Notes: generated from the letters alone by a model not told the origin. A DNA stretch of 64,000 bases from Streptomyces sp. NBC_01754 (GCF_035918015.1 NZ_CP109132.1:4402001-4466000); one strand, 5' to 3'; counted from the first letter of the stretch, positions 26,148 through 34,271 are shown. Translations and numbers: made by a program.

Positions 26148-26259
26148 GGCACCTCGGCGCCGGGGCACCGGTCAGCAGATCGCCGACATGTTCGACGTCC
26201 CCCGCTCCACGGTGCATGGGCACCTCGGACACGACCAAGACCGCCCCCGGCACCCCAAG
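26148..26259 (+). pseudogene. Remnant of a serine-recombinase HTH tail
   Basis: The reading RGTGQQIADMFDVPRSTVHGHL matches the C-terminal HTH of resolvase/invertase-family serine recombinases. There is no catalytic domain upstream and the frame decays on both sides, so only a scrap remains inside the gap between the ligase and enoyl-CoA hydratase genes. Confidence 0.5.
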
Positions 26260-26350
26260 AAGACCGCGGTCACGCACGACCCAACCGATTCGATTGCGGC
26301 TGATGACAGCGTTCTTACCGGTACCCCCTGTTCCGGGTACACCGGAGCAT

Positions 26351-26364
26351 GCAAGCGTGCTTGA
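26351..26364. promoter_or_regulatory. Probable TetR operator upstream of enoyl-CoA hydratase
   Basis: The core CAAGC-GT-GCTTG (26352-26363) is a palindrome with 5-base arms, 60 bases before the hydratase start, and shares ATGCAAGC.TGCTTG.TTG with the site at 16934. The downstream unit encodes the TetR protein, so autoregulation is likely. Confidence 0.65.
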
Positions 26365-26423
26365 TTGTTCCTGCCCTCGGTGCCACGCTCGACTCGACGG
26401 TCGGCAGAAGGAGACGAACCCCC

Positions 26424-27161
26424 ATGGCGCTGCTCGCCCCGCCCGCCCACGACCGCGGCATCACCACCCTCACCCTCGACTCCCCGGCGAACCGCAACGC
26501 CCTGAGCGCGGCTCTCGTCGGGGAACTCGCCGACGCCCTCGACGCCTGCGCCGCCGACCCCGGCGTACGGGCCGTCGTCCTCACCCACACCGGGAACACC
26601 TTCTGCGCCGGCGCCGACCTCACCGCGCCGCCCGACCCGCACGACCTCGTCGCGCTCATGCGGCGCGTCGTGGCCCTGCCCAGACCCGTCGTCGCGCGGG
26701 TCACCGGGCACGTCCGGGCCGGCGGGCTCGGGCTGCTCGCGGCGTGCGACATCTCCGCCGCCGGGCCGGACGCCTCCTTCGCGCTCACCGAATCGCGCCT
26801 CGGCCTCGCCCCCGCCGTCATCTCCCTGCCCCTGCTGCCCCGCCTCGACCCCCGGGCCGCCGCCCGCTACTACCTCACCGGCGAACGCTTCGACGCGGCG
26901 GAGGCCGCCCGCATCGGGCTCGTCTCCGTCGCCGACGACGACGTGGACAAGGCGCTCGTACCGGTACTGGACGGACTGCGCCGGGCCTCACCGCAGGGGC
27001 TGGCCGCGTCCAAGGAGCTGGTCGGGGCTAGGGTGCTGCGGAGTTTCGACCAGCACTCCGAAGACCTCATCGCCCGCTCGGCGGCCCTGTTCGCCTCCGA
27101 CGACGCACGGGAGGGGATGACGGCCTTCCTCGAACGACGGGACCCCGCATGGCGGCTGTGA
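26424..27161 (+). CDS. Enoyl-CoA hydratase/isomerase family protein
   Basis: 245-residue crotonase-fold protein. N-terminal LTLDSPANRNALSAALVGEL, the oxyanion loop GNTFCAGADLTAPP (about 61-74) and VTGHVRAGGLGLLAACDISAA. In the cluster it would hydrate the unsaturated product of the carboxylase, as AtuE does with isohexenylglutaconyl-CoA. A clear AGAAGGAGA ribosome-binding site precedes the ATG at 26424. It overlaps the TetR gene by 13 bases. Confidence 0.9.
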   Translation: MALLAPPAHDRGITTLTLDSPANRNALSAALVGELADALDACAADPGVRAVVLTHTGNTFCAGADLTAPPDPHDLVALMRRVVALPRPVVARVTGHVRAGGLGLLAACDISAAGPDASFALTESRLGLAPAVISLPLLPRLDPRAAARYYLTGERFDAAEAARIGLVSVADDDVDKALVPVLDGLRRASPQGLAASKELVGARVLRSFDQHSEDLIARSAALFASDDAREGMTAFLERRDPAWRL

Positions 27162-27727
27162 CACCCCCCAAGCAGGACCGCAGCCGCGCCACCCGCCAGG
27201 GGCTGCTCGAAGCGGCGGTGGCCTGCCTGGCCGAGCACGGGTGGGCGGGCTCCACCGTCGCGGTCGTCGCCGAACGCGCCGGGGTGTCGCGCGGGGCGGC
27301 CCAGCACCATTTCCCCACCCGTGAGGACCTGTTCACCGGCGCCGTCGAGTACGTCGCGGAGCAGCGTTCCGCCGCTCTGCGCGCCCTGCCCGTCCAGGGC
27401 CGGGCCGAGGTCGTCGCCGCGCTCGTCGACCTCTACACCGGGCCGCTGTTCCGCGCCGCGCTTCATCTGTGGGTCGCCGCCTCCGACGAGGAGCAGCTGC
27501 GCCCCCGCGTCACCGAACTCGAAGCCCGGGTCGGCCGTGAGACCCACCGCATCGCCGTCGGCCTCCTCGGTGCCGACGAGGAGCGCCCCGGAGTCCGCGA
27601 AACGGTCCAGGGCCTGCTCGACATGGCCCGCGGCCTGGGCCTCGCCAACCTGCTGACCGACGACACCGCCAGGCGGCGCCGGGTCGTCGCACAGTGGGCG
27701 GCGCTGCTCGACGACGTACTGGACTGA
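27149..27727 (+). CDS. TetR-family regulator of the catabolic cluster
   Basis: 192-residue regulator. HTH at about residues 15-60 (LLEAAVACLAEHGWAGSTVAVVAERAGVSRGAAQHHFPTRE) and a helical ligand-binding C-terminus. It is translated from inside the end of the enoyl-CoA hydratase gene. It probably binds the CAAGC-NN-GCTTG palindromes at 16934 and 26351 and is released by an acyl-CoA or terpenoid intermediate, by analogy with AtuR-type repressors. Confidence 0.88.
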   Translation: MAAVTPPKQDRSRATRQGLLEAAVACLAEHGWAGSTVAVVAERAGVSRGAAQHHFPTREDLFTGAVEYVAEQRSAALRALPVQGRAEVVAALVDLYTGPLFRAALHLWVAASDEEQLRPRVTELEARVGRETHRIAVGLLGADEERPGVRETVQGLLDMARGLGLANLLTDDTARRRRVVAQWAALLDDVLD

Positions 27728-27794
27728 GACGGCCCCCAGGCCGCGTCACCCGGTTCTGTCCGCCTGGCGGGCGGTCGGTCGGTCGGTCGCCCCT

Positions 27795-27826
27795 CGGGCG
27801 GCCGGAACGTGCGCTCCGGCCGCCCG
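27795..27826. terminator. Bidirectional terminator between tetR and citrate synthase genes
   Basis: Perfect 12-base stem CGGGCGGCCGGA / TCCGGCCGCCCG with an 8-base loop between convergent genes. A short GGTC tandem run lies just before it. Confidence 0.7.
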
Positions 27827-27831
27827 GTCCG

Positions 27832-28941
27832 TCAGCCGCCCTGGCCCGTCAGCCGGTCGTACCCCCCGATCTCCCGGGGGTCGCGCGGCCCCGGACCGAT
27901 GTACCGCGCCGTGGGGCGCACCAGGCGGCCCGTCCGCTTCTGCTCCAGGATGTGCGCCGACCAGCCCGCCGTACGGGCGCAGCTGAACATCGACGTGAAC
28001 ATGTGCGCCGGGACCTCCGCGAAGTCCAGCACGATCGCCGCCCAGAACTCGACGTTCGTCGCCAGCACCCGGTCCGGGCGGCGGGCTTGCAGCTCCTCGA
28101 GTGCCGCCTTCTCCAGGGCCTCGGCCACCTCGAAGCGCGGCGCGGCCAGCTCCCGGGCCGTACGGCGCAGGACACGCGCCCGGGGGTCCTCGGCCCGGTA
28201 GACCCGGTGGCCGAAGCCCATCAGCCGCTCGCCCCGGTCCAGGGCCCGCTTCACGTACGCCGTGGCGTCGCCGGTCCGTTCGATCTCCTCGATCATGCCG
28301 AGGACCCTGGACGGGGCGCCGCCGTGCAGCGGGCCCGACATCGCGCCGACCGCACCGGAGAGCGCCGCCGCCACGTCCGCACCGGTCGAGGCGATGACCC
28401 GGGCCGTGAAGGTGGAGGCGTTCATTCCGTGCTCGGCGGCCGACGTCCAGTAGGCGTCGACGGCCTTGACGTGCTTGGGGTCCGGTTCGCCGCGCCAGCG
28501 GATCATGAACCGCTCGACCACGGACCGCGCCTTGTCGATCTCGCTCTGCGGAACCATCGGCAGCGCCTGGCCGCGCGCCGACTGCGCGACGTACGAGAGC
28601 GCCATGACGGCGGCCCGCGCCAGGTCGTCGCGGGCGGTCTCCGTGTCGATGTCCAGGAGGGGTTTCAGGCCCCACACGGGTGCCAGCATCGCCAGCGCCG
28701 CCTGCACGTCCACCCGGATGTCACCGGAGTGGACGGGGATGGGGAAGGGCTCGGCGGGTGGCAGGCCCGGCTCGAACGCCCCGTCCACCAGCAGGCCCCA
28801 GACATGGCCGAACGACACATGGCCGACGAGGTCCTCGATGTCGACGCCGCGGTAGCGGAGCGAGCCGCCTTCCTTGTCAGGTTCGGCGATCTCCGTCTCG
28901 AACGCGACGACTCCTTCAAGTCCGGGTACGAAATCGGACAT
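27832..28941 (-). CDS. Citrate synthase (type 2-like)
   Basis: 369-residue citrate synthase, condensing acetyl-CoA (or propionyl-CoA in methylcitrate synthases) with oxaloacetate. Active-site segments are visible: [19 protein letters not shown] (first His), MGFGHRVYR (second His) and the region near [12 protein letters not shown] (Asp). Length fits the short actinobacterial citA group. The start at 28941 has GGGAG upstream. It is divergent from pdxH, as in S. coelicolor. Citrate and methylcitrate activity cannot be separated by eye. Confidence 0.92.
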   Translation of the reverse strand: MSDFVPGLEGVVAFETEIAEPDKEGGSLRYRGVDIEDLVGHVSFGHVWGLLVDGAFEPGLPPAEPFPIPVHSGDIRVDVQAALAMLAPVWGLKPLLDIDTETARDDLARAAVMALSYVAQSARGQALPMVPQSEIDKARSVVERFMIRWRGEPDPKHVKAVDAYWTSAAEHGMNASTFTARVIASTGADVAAALSGAVGAMSGPLHGGAPSRVLGMIEEIERTGDATAYVKRALDRGERLMGFGHRVYRAEDPRARVLRRTARELAAPRFEVAEALEKAALEELQARRPDRVLATNVEFWAAIVLDFAEVPAHMFTSMFSCARTAGWSAHILEQKRTGRLVRPTARYIGPGPRDPREIGGYDRLTGQGG

Positions 28942-29186
28942 CAGGCGGCTCCCTCGGCTCGGCGGCTGCGTGCGGCCCTCATAGGTCCCTCGGTCAGGTC
29001 CCCGGGGCCGGCCCCTCGGGCGTGTCCCTCGGGTCCGCCCACGATACCGGCGGGTACGCACGGTGCGGGGAAGGGCGACGGCAGGTACGGATTCCGGGGG
29101 TACGGGCCCGGGCGGTGACGGACCGGTGCCCCGCCGGCCGGCGTCCCGCCCCCTCACCGGCGGACGCCGTCCCGCGCTGGGGCAGG

Positions 29187-29903
29187 ATGGCCTTCGTGCC
29201 CACAGCTGACGCCACTCCGTCTTCTTCCGTCTCCTCGCGCGCCCCTGGTTCCGATTGCACCACCGATCCCGCCGCGATGCGCGAGCAGTACCGTTCCGAG
29301 GACTTCACCGAGAAGGACCTCGCCGCCGACCCCATGGACCAGTTCGCCCGGTGGTTCCGCGAGGTGGCGGGCGGCGGCGCGCTCCACGAGCCCAACGCGA
29401 TGGTGGTCTCCACGGCCACCCCCGAGGGCCGGCCGTCCTCCCGCACGGTGCTGCTGAAGCACTACGACGACCGCGGCTTCGTCTTCTACACGAACTACGA
29501 CTCCCGCAAGGGCCACGAGCTGGCCGCGAACCCGTATGCCTCGCTGCTCTTCCCCTGGCACCCGCTGGCCCGCCAGGTCGTCGTCACGGGCTACGCGGCC
29601 CGCGTCGGCCGGGACGAGACGGTCGCGTACTTCCGTACCCGGCCCCACGGCTCCCAGCTGGGGGCGTGGGCCAGCGAGCAGTCGGCGGTCATCGGCTCAC
29701 GGGGGGAACTGGTCCGGCACTACGAGGAGCTGGCCGCCCGCTACCCGGAGGGTGAGAAGGTTCCGGCGCCCCCGCACTGGGGCGGCTTCCGCGTCGTGCC
29801 GGAGACGATCGAATTCTGGCAGGGCCACGAGAACCGGCTGCACGACCGGCTGCGGTACGTCCGGGAGGGCTCCGGCTGGCGGGTGGAACGGCTCTGCCCG
29901 TAG
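29187..29903 (+). CDS. pdxH: Pyridoxine/pyridoxamine 5'-phosphate oxidase
   Basis: 238-residue FMN enzyme that oxidises pyridoxine or pyridoxamine phosphate to pyridoxal 5'-phosphate. Signature segments: [69 protein letters not shown] and the C-terminal pattern [24 protein letters not shown]. The N-terminal 30 residues are a Ser-rich extension. The start could be ATG 29187 or GTG 29196; the latter has better Shine-Dalgarno spacing. A second PdxH-like gene exists at 52323. Confidence 0.93.
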   Translation: MAFVPTADATPSSSVSSRAPGSDCTTDPAAMREQYRSEDFTEKDLAADPMDQFARWFREVAGGGALHEPNAMVVSTATPEGRPSSRTVLLKHYDDRGFVFYTNYDSRKGHELAANPYASLLFPWHPLARQVVVTGYAARVGRDETVAYFRTRPHGSQLGAWASEQSAVIGSRGELVRHYEELAARYPEGEKVPAPPHWGGFRVVPETIEFWQGHENRLHDRLRYVREGSGWRVERLCP

Positions 29904-29985
29904 CCGCGTAGGCCGGGAGCGCCCGTAGGCCCGCGCAGGCCCGTGGGGCGGCTCCGCGGCCTGTGCGGGGGCCCCACACGCAGGA

Positions 29986-30049
29986 ACCCGCAGGCTCTGG
30001 TCCCTCCCGGAGGAGGGAGCCGGCCGGACGTACCGGCGAGCCTGCGGGT
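29986..30049. ncRNA. Three-way-junction-like structured element
   Basis: An 11-base perfect outer stem (ACCCGCAGGCT 29986-29996 with AGCCTGCGGGT 30039-30049) encloses two hairpins: TCCCTCC / GGAGGGA (30001-30018) and GCCGG / CCGGC (30019-30037). This could be the folded 3' end of the pdxH transcript or part of a minus-strand RNA that begins near 30170. No match to a known RNA family was recognised. Confidence 0.4.
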
Positions 30050-30111
30050 CGGTGACTGCTTGGGTTTCGGCAGACAGCCTGCCGGGGTGCACGGTGTGCG
30101 ACGACGGGCTG

Positions 30112-30170
30112 TCAGCCCGCAGCCACCTCACGAATCCGATAAGACCGCACTTCTCGGATCACCTCCTTTC
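30112..30170 (-). promoter_or_regulatory. Perfect anti-Shine-Dalgarno complement with mini-ORF
   Basis: On the minus strand GAAAGGAGGTGATCC (30170-30156) is a 15-base perfect complement of the usual 16S rRNA 3' end. It is followed by tiny frames ending at the TGA at 30112: MIREVRSYRIREVAAG from GTG 30162, or VRSYRIREVAAG from GTG 30150. A CGGGCT-GAC-AGCCCG hairpin overlaps the stop. No minus-strand gene follows; pdxH is antisense. Read on the plus strand, the same bases are an anti-Shine-Dalgarno sequence. Confidence 0.45.
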
Positions 30171-30333
30171 AACGTGTGACCTCAGACTAGGTACCGGCGC
30201 CCGGGGCGCACAAGCGATTTACCGGGGGTGGGTGGACGCCGGATTTCCGGGAAGTGGCTGTGGGGTGGCTCACGTTCGAGTTCAATGGTCTGACGTGCGG
30301 TAAGGCCGGAATCCGCCATGCGGGAGGTGCGGA

Positions 30334-31689
30334 GTGGGTGCTTCCAGGAGCAGTGGGATCGCCGACGCGATCGGGCCGGAGGAAGGCCCCGGGCCCGAAG
30401 GTGCCGTGCTGCTCGCGGCGCTGCTCGACGGGATGGACGCGGCGCTCTGCGCCTTCGACGCGCGCGGCACCGTCACCCACTGGAACCGCGAGGCCGAGCG
30501 GATCCTCGGCTGGAGCGCCGCCGAGGCCGTCGGACGGCGCGGCTTCGCGGGGTGGGCGGTGCGCAGCGCGGACGCCGAGGACGTGCGGCGGCGGCTGATG
30601 TCCGCCATGGACGCCCCGGGGCGGCAGGTGCACGAGTTCGCGCTGCTGCGCAAGGACGGCGGGCGGGTCCTCGTGCGGACCCAGTCGTCCGGGGTGCGCG
30701 GGCCGGACGGCGCCCCCGCCGGGGTCTACTGCGCCTTCAGCGAGGTGCACGCGCAGATCGATCTGGAGCGGTCCATCGCGCTGAGCGAGGCGCTGCTCGA
30801 CGACGCGTCCTGGGGTGTGGCCCTGGTCGACGTCGATCTGCGCCCCACCGTCGTCAACTCCTACGCGGCCCGGGCGCTGGGAGCCCGGCGCACGGCGCTG
30901 CTGGGACGCCCGCTGGGCGAGCTGATCGTGCAGGGGGTCGAGGAGCTCCAGGGCGCGCTCCAGCACGTGCTGGCCGAGGGGGCGACGCCCACCCCGGCGG
31001 AGCTGTGGGTGACGGTGCGGACCGCCGAGGGTGATCGGCGGCGGTGCTGGCGCAGCGGGTTCCTCCGGCTGGTCTCCCCGCTGGCGGAAGAACCGGTTCC
31101 GCTAGGGGTGGGCTGGCTGTTCCGGGACGTGACGGAGACCAAGCTCGCGGAGCAGGAGGCGGACCGGCTGCGCTTCCGCTCCAACCAGCTGCACCGGGCC
31201 GCCCGGCAGGCGGCCGAGTGCCGGGACCCGATGGAGGCGGCGACCTCGTCGCTGGACTACGCCCTGGCCGGCTTCGCCGACCACGTGGTGGTGGATCTGC
31301 TCGCCGGTGAGCGGCTGGTACGGGCGGCGGCGACGCCTTCGGACGGTCCGGGCCCCTGCCTGCCGGTGTCGGGCGGCTCGATCCCGGTGCCGTACGCGGC
31401 GGGGCACCCGGCGCTCCAGGCGGTGGAGCGTACGGGGGCGGTGCGGACCAGCGCCCGGACCGGGGCGGGCGAGACCTGGGCGGTGGAGCGGCAGTGGCCC
31501 CGGGACGCGGTGCACGCCCTGTGTGCGGTGCTGCGGAGCCGGGGGCGGACGCTGGGCGTGGTGACGTTCCTGCGCGCCGCGAACCGCAGCGCCTTCGAAC
31601 GCCCGGACGCGCTGTACGCGGAGAGCGTGGCGGCCCGGGTCGCCACGGCGGTGGACCTGGCCCAGCTGACGGCCGGGGACGACCCGTGA
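30334..31689 (+). CDS. PAS-PAS-GAF sensory protein without an output domain
   Basis: 451-residue soluble sensory protein. First PAS domain at about 25-145 (ALCAFDARGTVTHWNREAERILGWSAAEAVGR), second PAS at about 150-265 (VALVDVDLRPTVVNSYAARALGARRTALLGRPL) and a GAF-like domain at about 285-445. These modules usually precede a PP2C/SpoIIE phosphatase or kinase domain, but the gene stops after GAF. It may act by binding a partner such as a separate phosphatase or anti-sigma factor. GTG start with GGGAGG upstream. Convergent with the SIS-domain gene. Confidence 0.85.
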   Translation: MGASRSSGIADAIGPEEGPGPEGAVLLAALLDGMDAALCAFDARGTVTHWNREAERILGWSAAEAVGRRGFAGWAVRSADAEDVRRRLMSAMDAPGRQVHEFALLRKDGGRVLVRTQSSGVRGPDGAPAGVYCAFSEVHAQIDLERSIALSEALLDDASWGVALVDVDLRPTVVNSYAARALGARRTALLGRPLGELIVQGVEELQGALQHVLAEGATPTPAELWVTVRTAEGDRRRCWRSGFLRLVSPLAEEPVPLGVGWLFRDVTETKLAEQEADRLRFRSNQLHRAARQAAECRDPMEAATSSLDYALAGFADHVVVDLLAGERLVRAAATPSDGPGPCLPVSGGSIPVPYAAGHPALQAVERTGAVRTSARTGAGETWAVERQWPRDAVHALCAVLRSRGRTLGVVTFLRAANRSAFERPDALYAESVAARVATAVDLAQLTAGDDP

Positions 31690-31747
31690 CCGGGGCGGCC
31701 CGCCACCTTCGGCACCGCCCGCCGGGCCACGGCCGTCGGGGCGGGGC

Positions 31748-32503
31748 TCAGTGGCGGTAGAAGATCCGGTCCCCGTACTCCCGCATCACGCGACCGTTCC
31801 ACTCGTGCCCGCCGTCCACGTTCCCGGAGCGCAGCATGGGCGGCTCGATGCCCCGGGCGACCAGCTCCTCCGCCGCGGTGGCCATCATCGCCTGCATCAG
31901 GGCGCTGGTGACCACGGTGGAGGCGGGTGCGAAAGGCGCCTCGACCCCGGTCGCCGTCAGCTCCGCGTCACCGATCGCGATCTTGCTGTCGAGCACGACG
32001 TCGCAGTGGTCCCGCAGGAATCCGCCCGAGACGTGCCGGGACCGGGTGCCCGTCGTGTAGGCGACCGACGTGACCCCGACCACGGTCAGCCCGAGCGCCC
32101 TGGCGTTCTGCGCCATCTCCACGGGCAGCGCGTTGCGCCCTGACAGGGAGATGATCACCAGGAGGTCACCGGACTTGGCGGGGCTGGAGTCGAGCACCGC
32201 GCCGGCCAGCCCGTCCACCCGCTCCAGCGCCGAACCCAGCGTGGCCGGCATGACGTCGACGCCCACGGTGCCCGGTACGGCGAGGAGGTTCATCAGGGCC
32301 AGTCCGCCCGCGCGGTAGACGACGTCCTGCGCGGCGAGCGAGGAGTGTCCGGCGCCGAAGGCGAAGAGCCGGCCGCCCGCGGCGACCGTGTCGGCGATCG
32401 CGGCACCCGCCGCGGCGATGGCCCCGGACTCTTCGTCGCGCACACGCTCCAGCAGGCCGATCGCTGCGTCGAAGAACTGACCGGCGAGCTTGGTGTCGCT
32501 CAT
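31748..32503 (-). CDS. SIS-domain phosphosugar-binding protein
   Basis: 251-residue sugar isomerase (SIS) domain protein of the UPF0309/GmhA-like group. The Rossmann-like fold shows GRLFAFGAGHSSLAAQD and GDLLVIISLSGRNALPVEMAQNARALGLTVVGVTS. It probably binds a phosphosugar, for example an N-acetylglucosamine-6-phosphate derivative, but the reaction is not known. GGAAAGGG lies before the ATG at 32503. It is divergent from dmdR1, so its promoter region is shared with the iron regulator. Confidence 0.87.
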   Translation of the reverse strand: MSDTKLAGQFFDAAIGLLERVRDEESGAIAAAGAAIADTVAAGGRLFAFGAGHSSLAAQDVVYRAGGLALMNLLAVPGTVGVDVMPATLGSALERVDGLAGAVLDSSPAKSGDLLVIISLSGRNALPVEMAQNARALGLTVVGVTSVAYTTGTRSRHVSGGFLRDHCDVVLDSKIAIGDAELTATGVEAPFAPASTVVTSALMQAMMATAAEELVARGIEPPMLRSGNVDGGHEWNGRVMREYGDRIFYRH

Positions 32504-32700
32504 CGAGGAACCCTTTCCAACGGGGCCGGAGGTGTCATGCCGCCGATCACGTTGCGGTCCGGACCAGCGAACTGTCAATACCGCCGACGGCTCCGCGAGG
32601 GCCCGGTTCACACGGGGCGGCACGGTTGTCGGCGGTATGGGTCAGAATTGGTACAGGGCCATCGCACGACGACTTCATGTCACAGCATCGAGGGGCACGT

Positions 32701-33393
32701 ATGTCCGGACTGATCGACACAACGGAGATGTATCTCCGCACCATCCTCGAGCTCGAAGAGGAAGGCGTGGTCCCCATGCGCGCCAGGATCGCCGAACGGC
32801 TGGACCAGAGCGGTCCGACGGTCAGCCAGACGGTGGCGCGTATGGAGCGGGACGGGCTGGTCCGGATCGCCGGGGACCGGCATCTGGAGATGACCGAGGA
32901 AGGGCGCCGCCTGGCGACGAGGGTGATGCGCAAGCACCGGCTCGCCGAATGCCTGCTCGTGGACGTGATCGGCCTGGAGTGGGAGCAGGTCCACGCCGAG
33001 GCGTGCCGTTGGGAACACGTGATGAGCGAGGCCGTGGAGCGCCGGGTGCTGGAGCTGCTGCGGCACCCGACGGAGTCCCCGTACGGCAACCCGATCCCGG
33101 GCCTGGAGGAGCTGGGCGAGACGTCCGGGGCCGATCCCTTCCTGGACGAGGGCATGGTCAGCCTGGCCGATCTCGACCCGGGCGCGGAGGGTAAGACCGT
33201 GGTGGTGCGGCGGATCGGCGAGCCGATCCAGACCGACGCCCAGCTGATGTACACGCTGCGACGGGCGGGCGTGCAGCCCGGCTCCGTGGTCAGTGTGACG
33301 GAGTCGCCCGGCGGTGTGCTGGTCGGTTCCGGCGGAGAGGCGGCCGAGCTGACGTCCGACGTGGCCTCACACGTCTTCGTCGCCAAGCGCTGA
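32701..33393 (+). CDS. dmdR1: DtxR/IdeR-family iron regulator DmdR1
   Basis: 230-residue metal-dependent repressor that binds iron boxes of siderophore and iron-uptake genes when Fe(II) is present. Winged HTH at about 1-70 (RIAERLDQSGPTVSQTVARME). The DtxR metal ligands occupy the same numbered positions: Met10, His79, Glu83, His98, Cys102, Glu105 and His106. An SH3-like C-terminal domain covers about 150-228. The size and its setting near citrate synthase, pdxH and a SIS gene match dmdR1 of S. coelicolor, where an antisense gene (adm) has been reported over the same DNA. Confidence 0.93.
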   Translation: MSGLIDTTEMYLRTILELEEEGVVPMRARIAERLDQSGPTVSQTVARMERDGLVRIAGDRHLEMTEEGRRLATRVMRKHRLAECLLVDVIGLEWEQVHAEACRWEHVMSEAVERRVLELLRHPTESPYGNPIPGLEELGETSGADPFLDEGMVSLADLDPGAEGKTVVVRRIGEPIQTDAQLMYTLRRAGVQPGSVVSVTESPGGVLVGSGGEAAELTSDVASHVFVAKR

Positions 33394-33487
33394 CCGAGGG
33401 CTGAGCACCGCGCGCCGGGCCGACCACCGGCACGGTGTCGATCACCGATCACCCATCACCGAGTGTGCGGTGGCACTCGGTCTCGGA

Positions 33488-33516
33488 ACCCGGCCGGGGC
33501 GTCTGCCCGGCCGGGT
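33488..33516 (+). terminator. Hairpin terminator after dmdR1
   Basis: Perfect 11-base stem ACCCGGCCGGG / CCCGGCCGGGT with a 7-base loop, about 95 bases after the dmdR1 stop, followed by a short pyrimidine-rich run. Confidence 0.65.
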
Positions 33517-33550
33517 CTCCTTGACCGCTTCCGCACCCATGGCGGTCACC

Positions 33551-33596
33551 TGGCGAGTTCTCGCCGCGTTCCCTGGCGGGTTCTCGCCGTGTTCCC
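33551..33596. repeat. Two tandem 23-base repeats containing palindromes
   Basis: TGGCGAGTTCTCGCCGCGTTCCC is followed directly by a copy with 2 changes (TGGCGGGTTCTCGCCGTGTTCCC). The first contains the perfect palindrome GGCGAG-TT-CTCGCC. It may be a double operator or decayed repeat in an otherwise empty region. Confidence 0.5.
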
Positions 33597-34234
33597 GAAG
33601 GTTCGAGGTGCCCGCGTCGGCGTCGGCCGGGCGCCCGTTCCCGTGCCGGAGTGGGCATCCGGGCCCGGGACTCGCCGTACGCCAGTGCGAGTGCAGATGC
33701 GGATGCACGTGCAGATTGTTGCCTGGTACGGCCCGGTTTCTGTTTTCCGCCCGGAATCGCAGCGCCCGGGCGAAACGCGTGCCAGGCTGTGGCCACGCAT
33801 ATGACCTGAGGGTGCCGGCAGACCTGCCGGGCAGTCCGGGGAGGGAGCAGGGAATGCGCCCGTCGTACCGGCATGTGCACCGCGCGGTGGCCGTCGCGCC
33901 CGCGTGCGCCCCGCCCTGTTCACACGCCCCGTCCCGTCGTCCGCGCGCCTCACTCCGTCCGTACATCCCGCCCCGTTCGTCCGCACCGCGCCCCGCCTTG
34001 TCCGCCCGCACGCGGCCGGGGATCCGCCGCGGCAGTGGACGGCCCCGGCGCCCGAGAGCGCCGGGGGCCGTCCTCCCCTGCGCTGACCTGGAGCCCCGAG
34101 CTCTCGAGGTCAGTGGCCACGGACCCTTGTCCCCGAGTGATCCGCCGCCTGGAGAAGGTCTCCCCCGGGCGGCCGCCGCCAATCCCGCGGTGGTGTCACT
34201 CGATGGTGGGGTGTTGCGGGCCGGAACCCGCTTT
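33597..34234. other. Gene-free region with a strong hairpin
   Basis: Together with the flanks, about 870 bases between dmdR1 and the hydrolase gene carry no convincing gene. A frame from ATG 33854 has a good GGAGGG site, but its Arg/Pro/Ser-rich product and poor third-position bias argue against it. A long hairpin at 34037-34073 (GGACGGCCCCGGCGC / GCGCCGGGGGCCGTCC, one bulge) looks like a transcription terminator, hinting that some RNA is made from this stretch. Confidence 0.45.
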
Positions 34235-34250
34235 TCGAATAGACGTTCGA
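34235..34250. promoter_or_regulatory. LexA (SOS) box-like site
   Basis: TCGAAT-AGAC-GTTCGA matches 11 of the 12 defined positions of the actinobacterial LexA box TCGAAC-N4-GTTCGA. It lies 21 bases before the ATG of the downstream hydrolase gene, a position where a repressor could block transcription. Confidence 0.5.
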
Positions 34251-34271
34251 TAGCCTGGCGTAGGCGACCAC

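Noticed and set aside
29697..30131. A 144-codon minus-strand frame starting MRWLRADSPSSHTVHPG
   Set aside because: It overlaps pdxH antisense for nearly half its length, has no known domain and lies over a strongly structured region.
30156..30170. A piece of 16S rRNA gene end (GGATCACCTCCTTTC)
   Set aside because: Only 15 bases match; the upstream bases do not form the conserved 3' helix, so no rRNA gene is present. It is kept as a finding about a Shine-Dalgarno complement.
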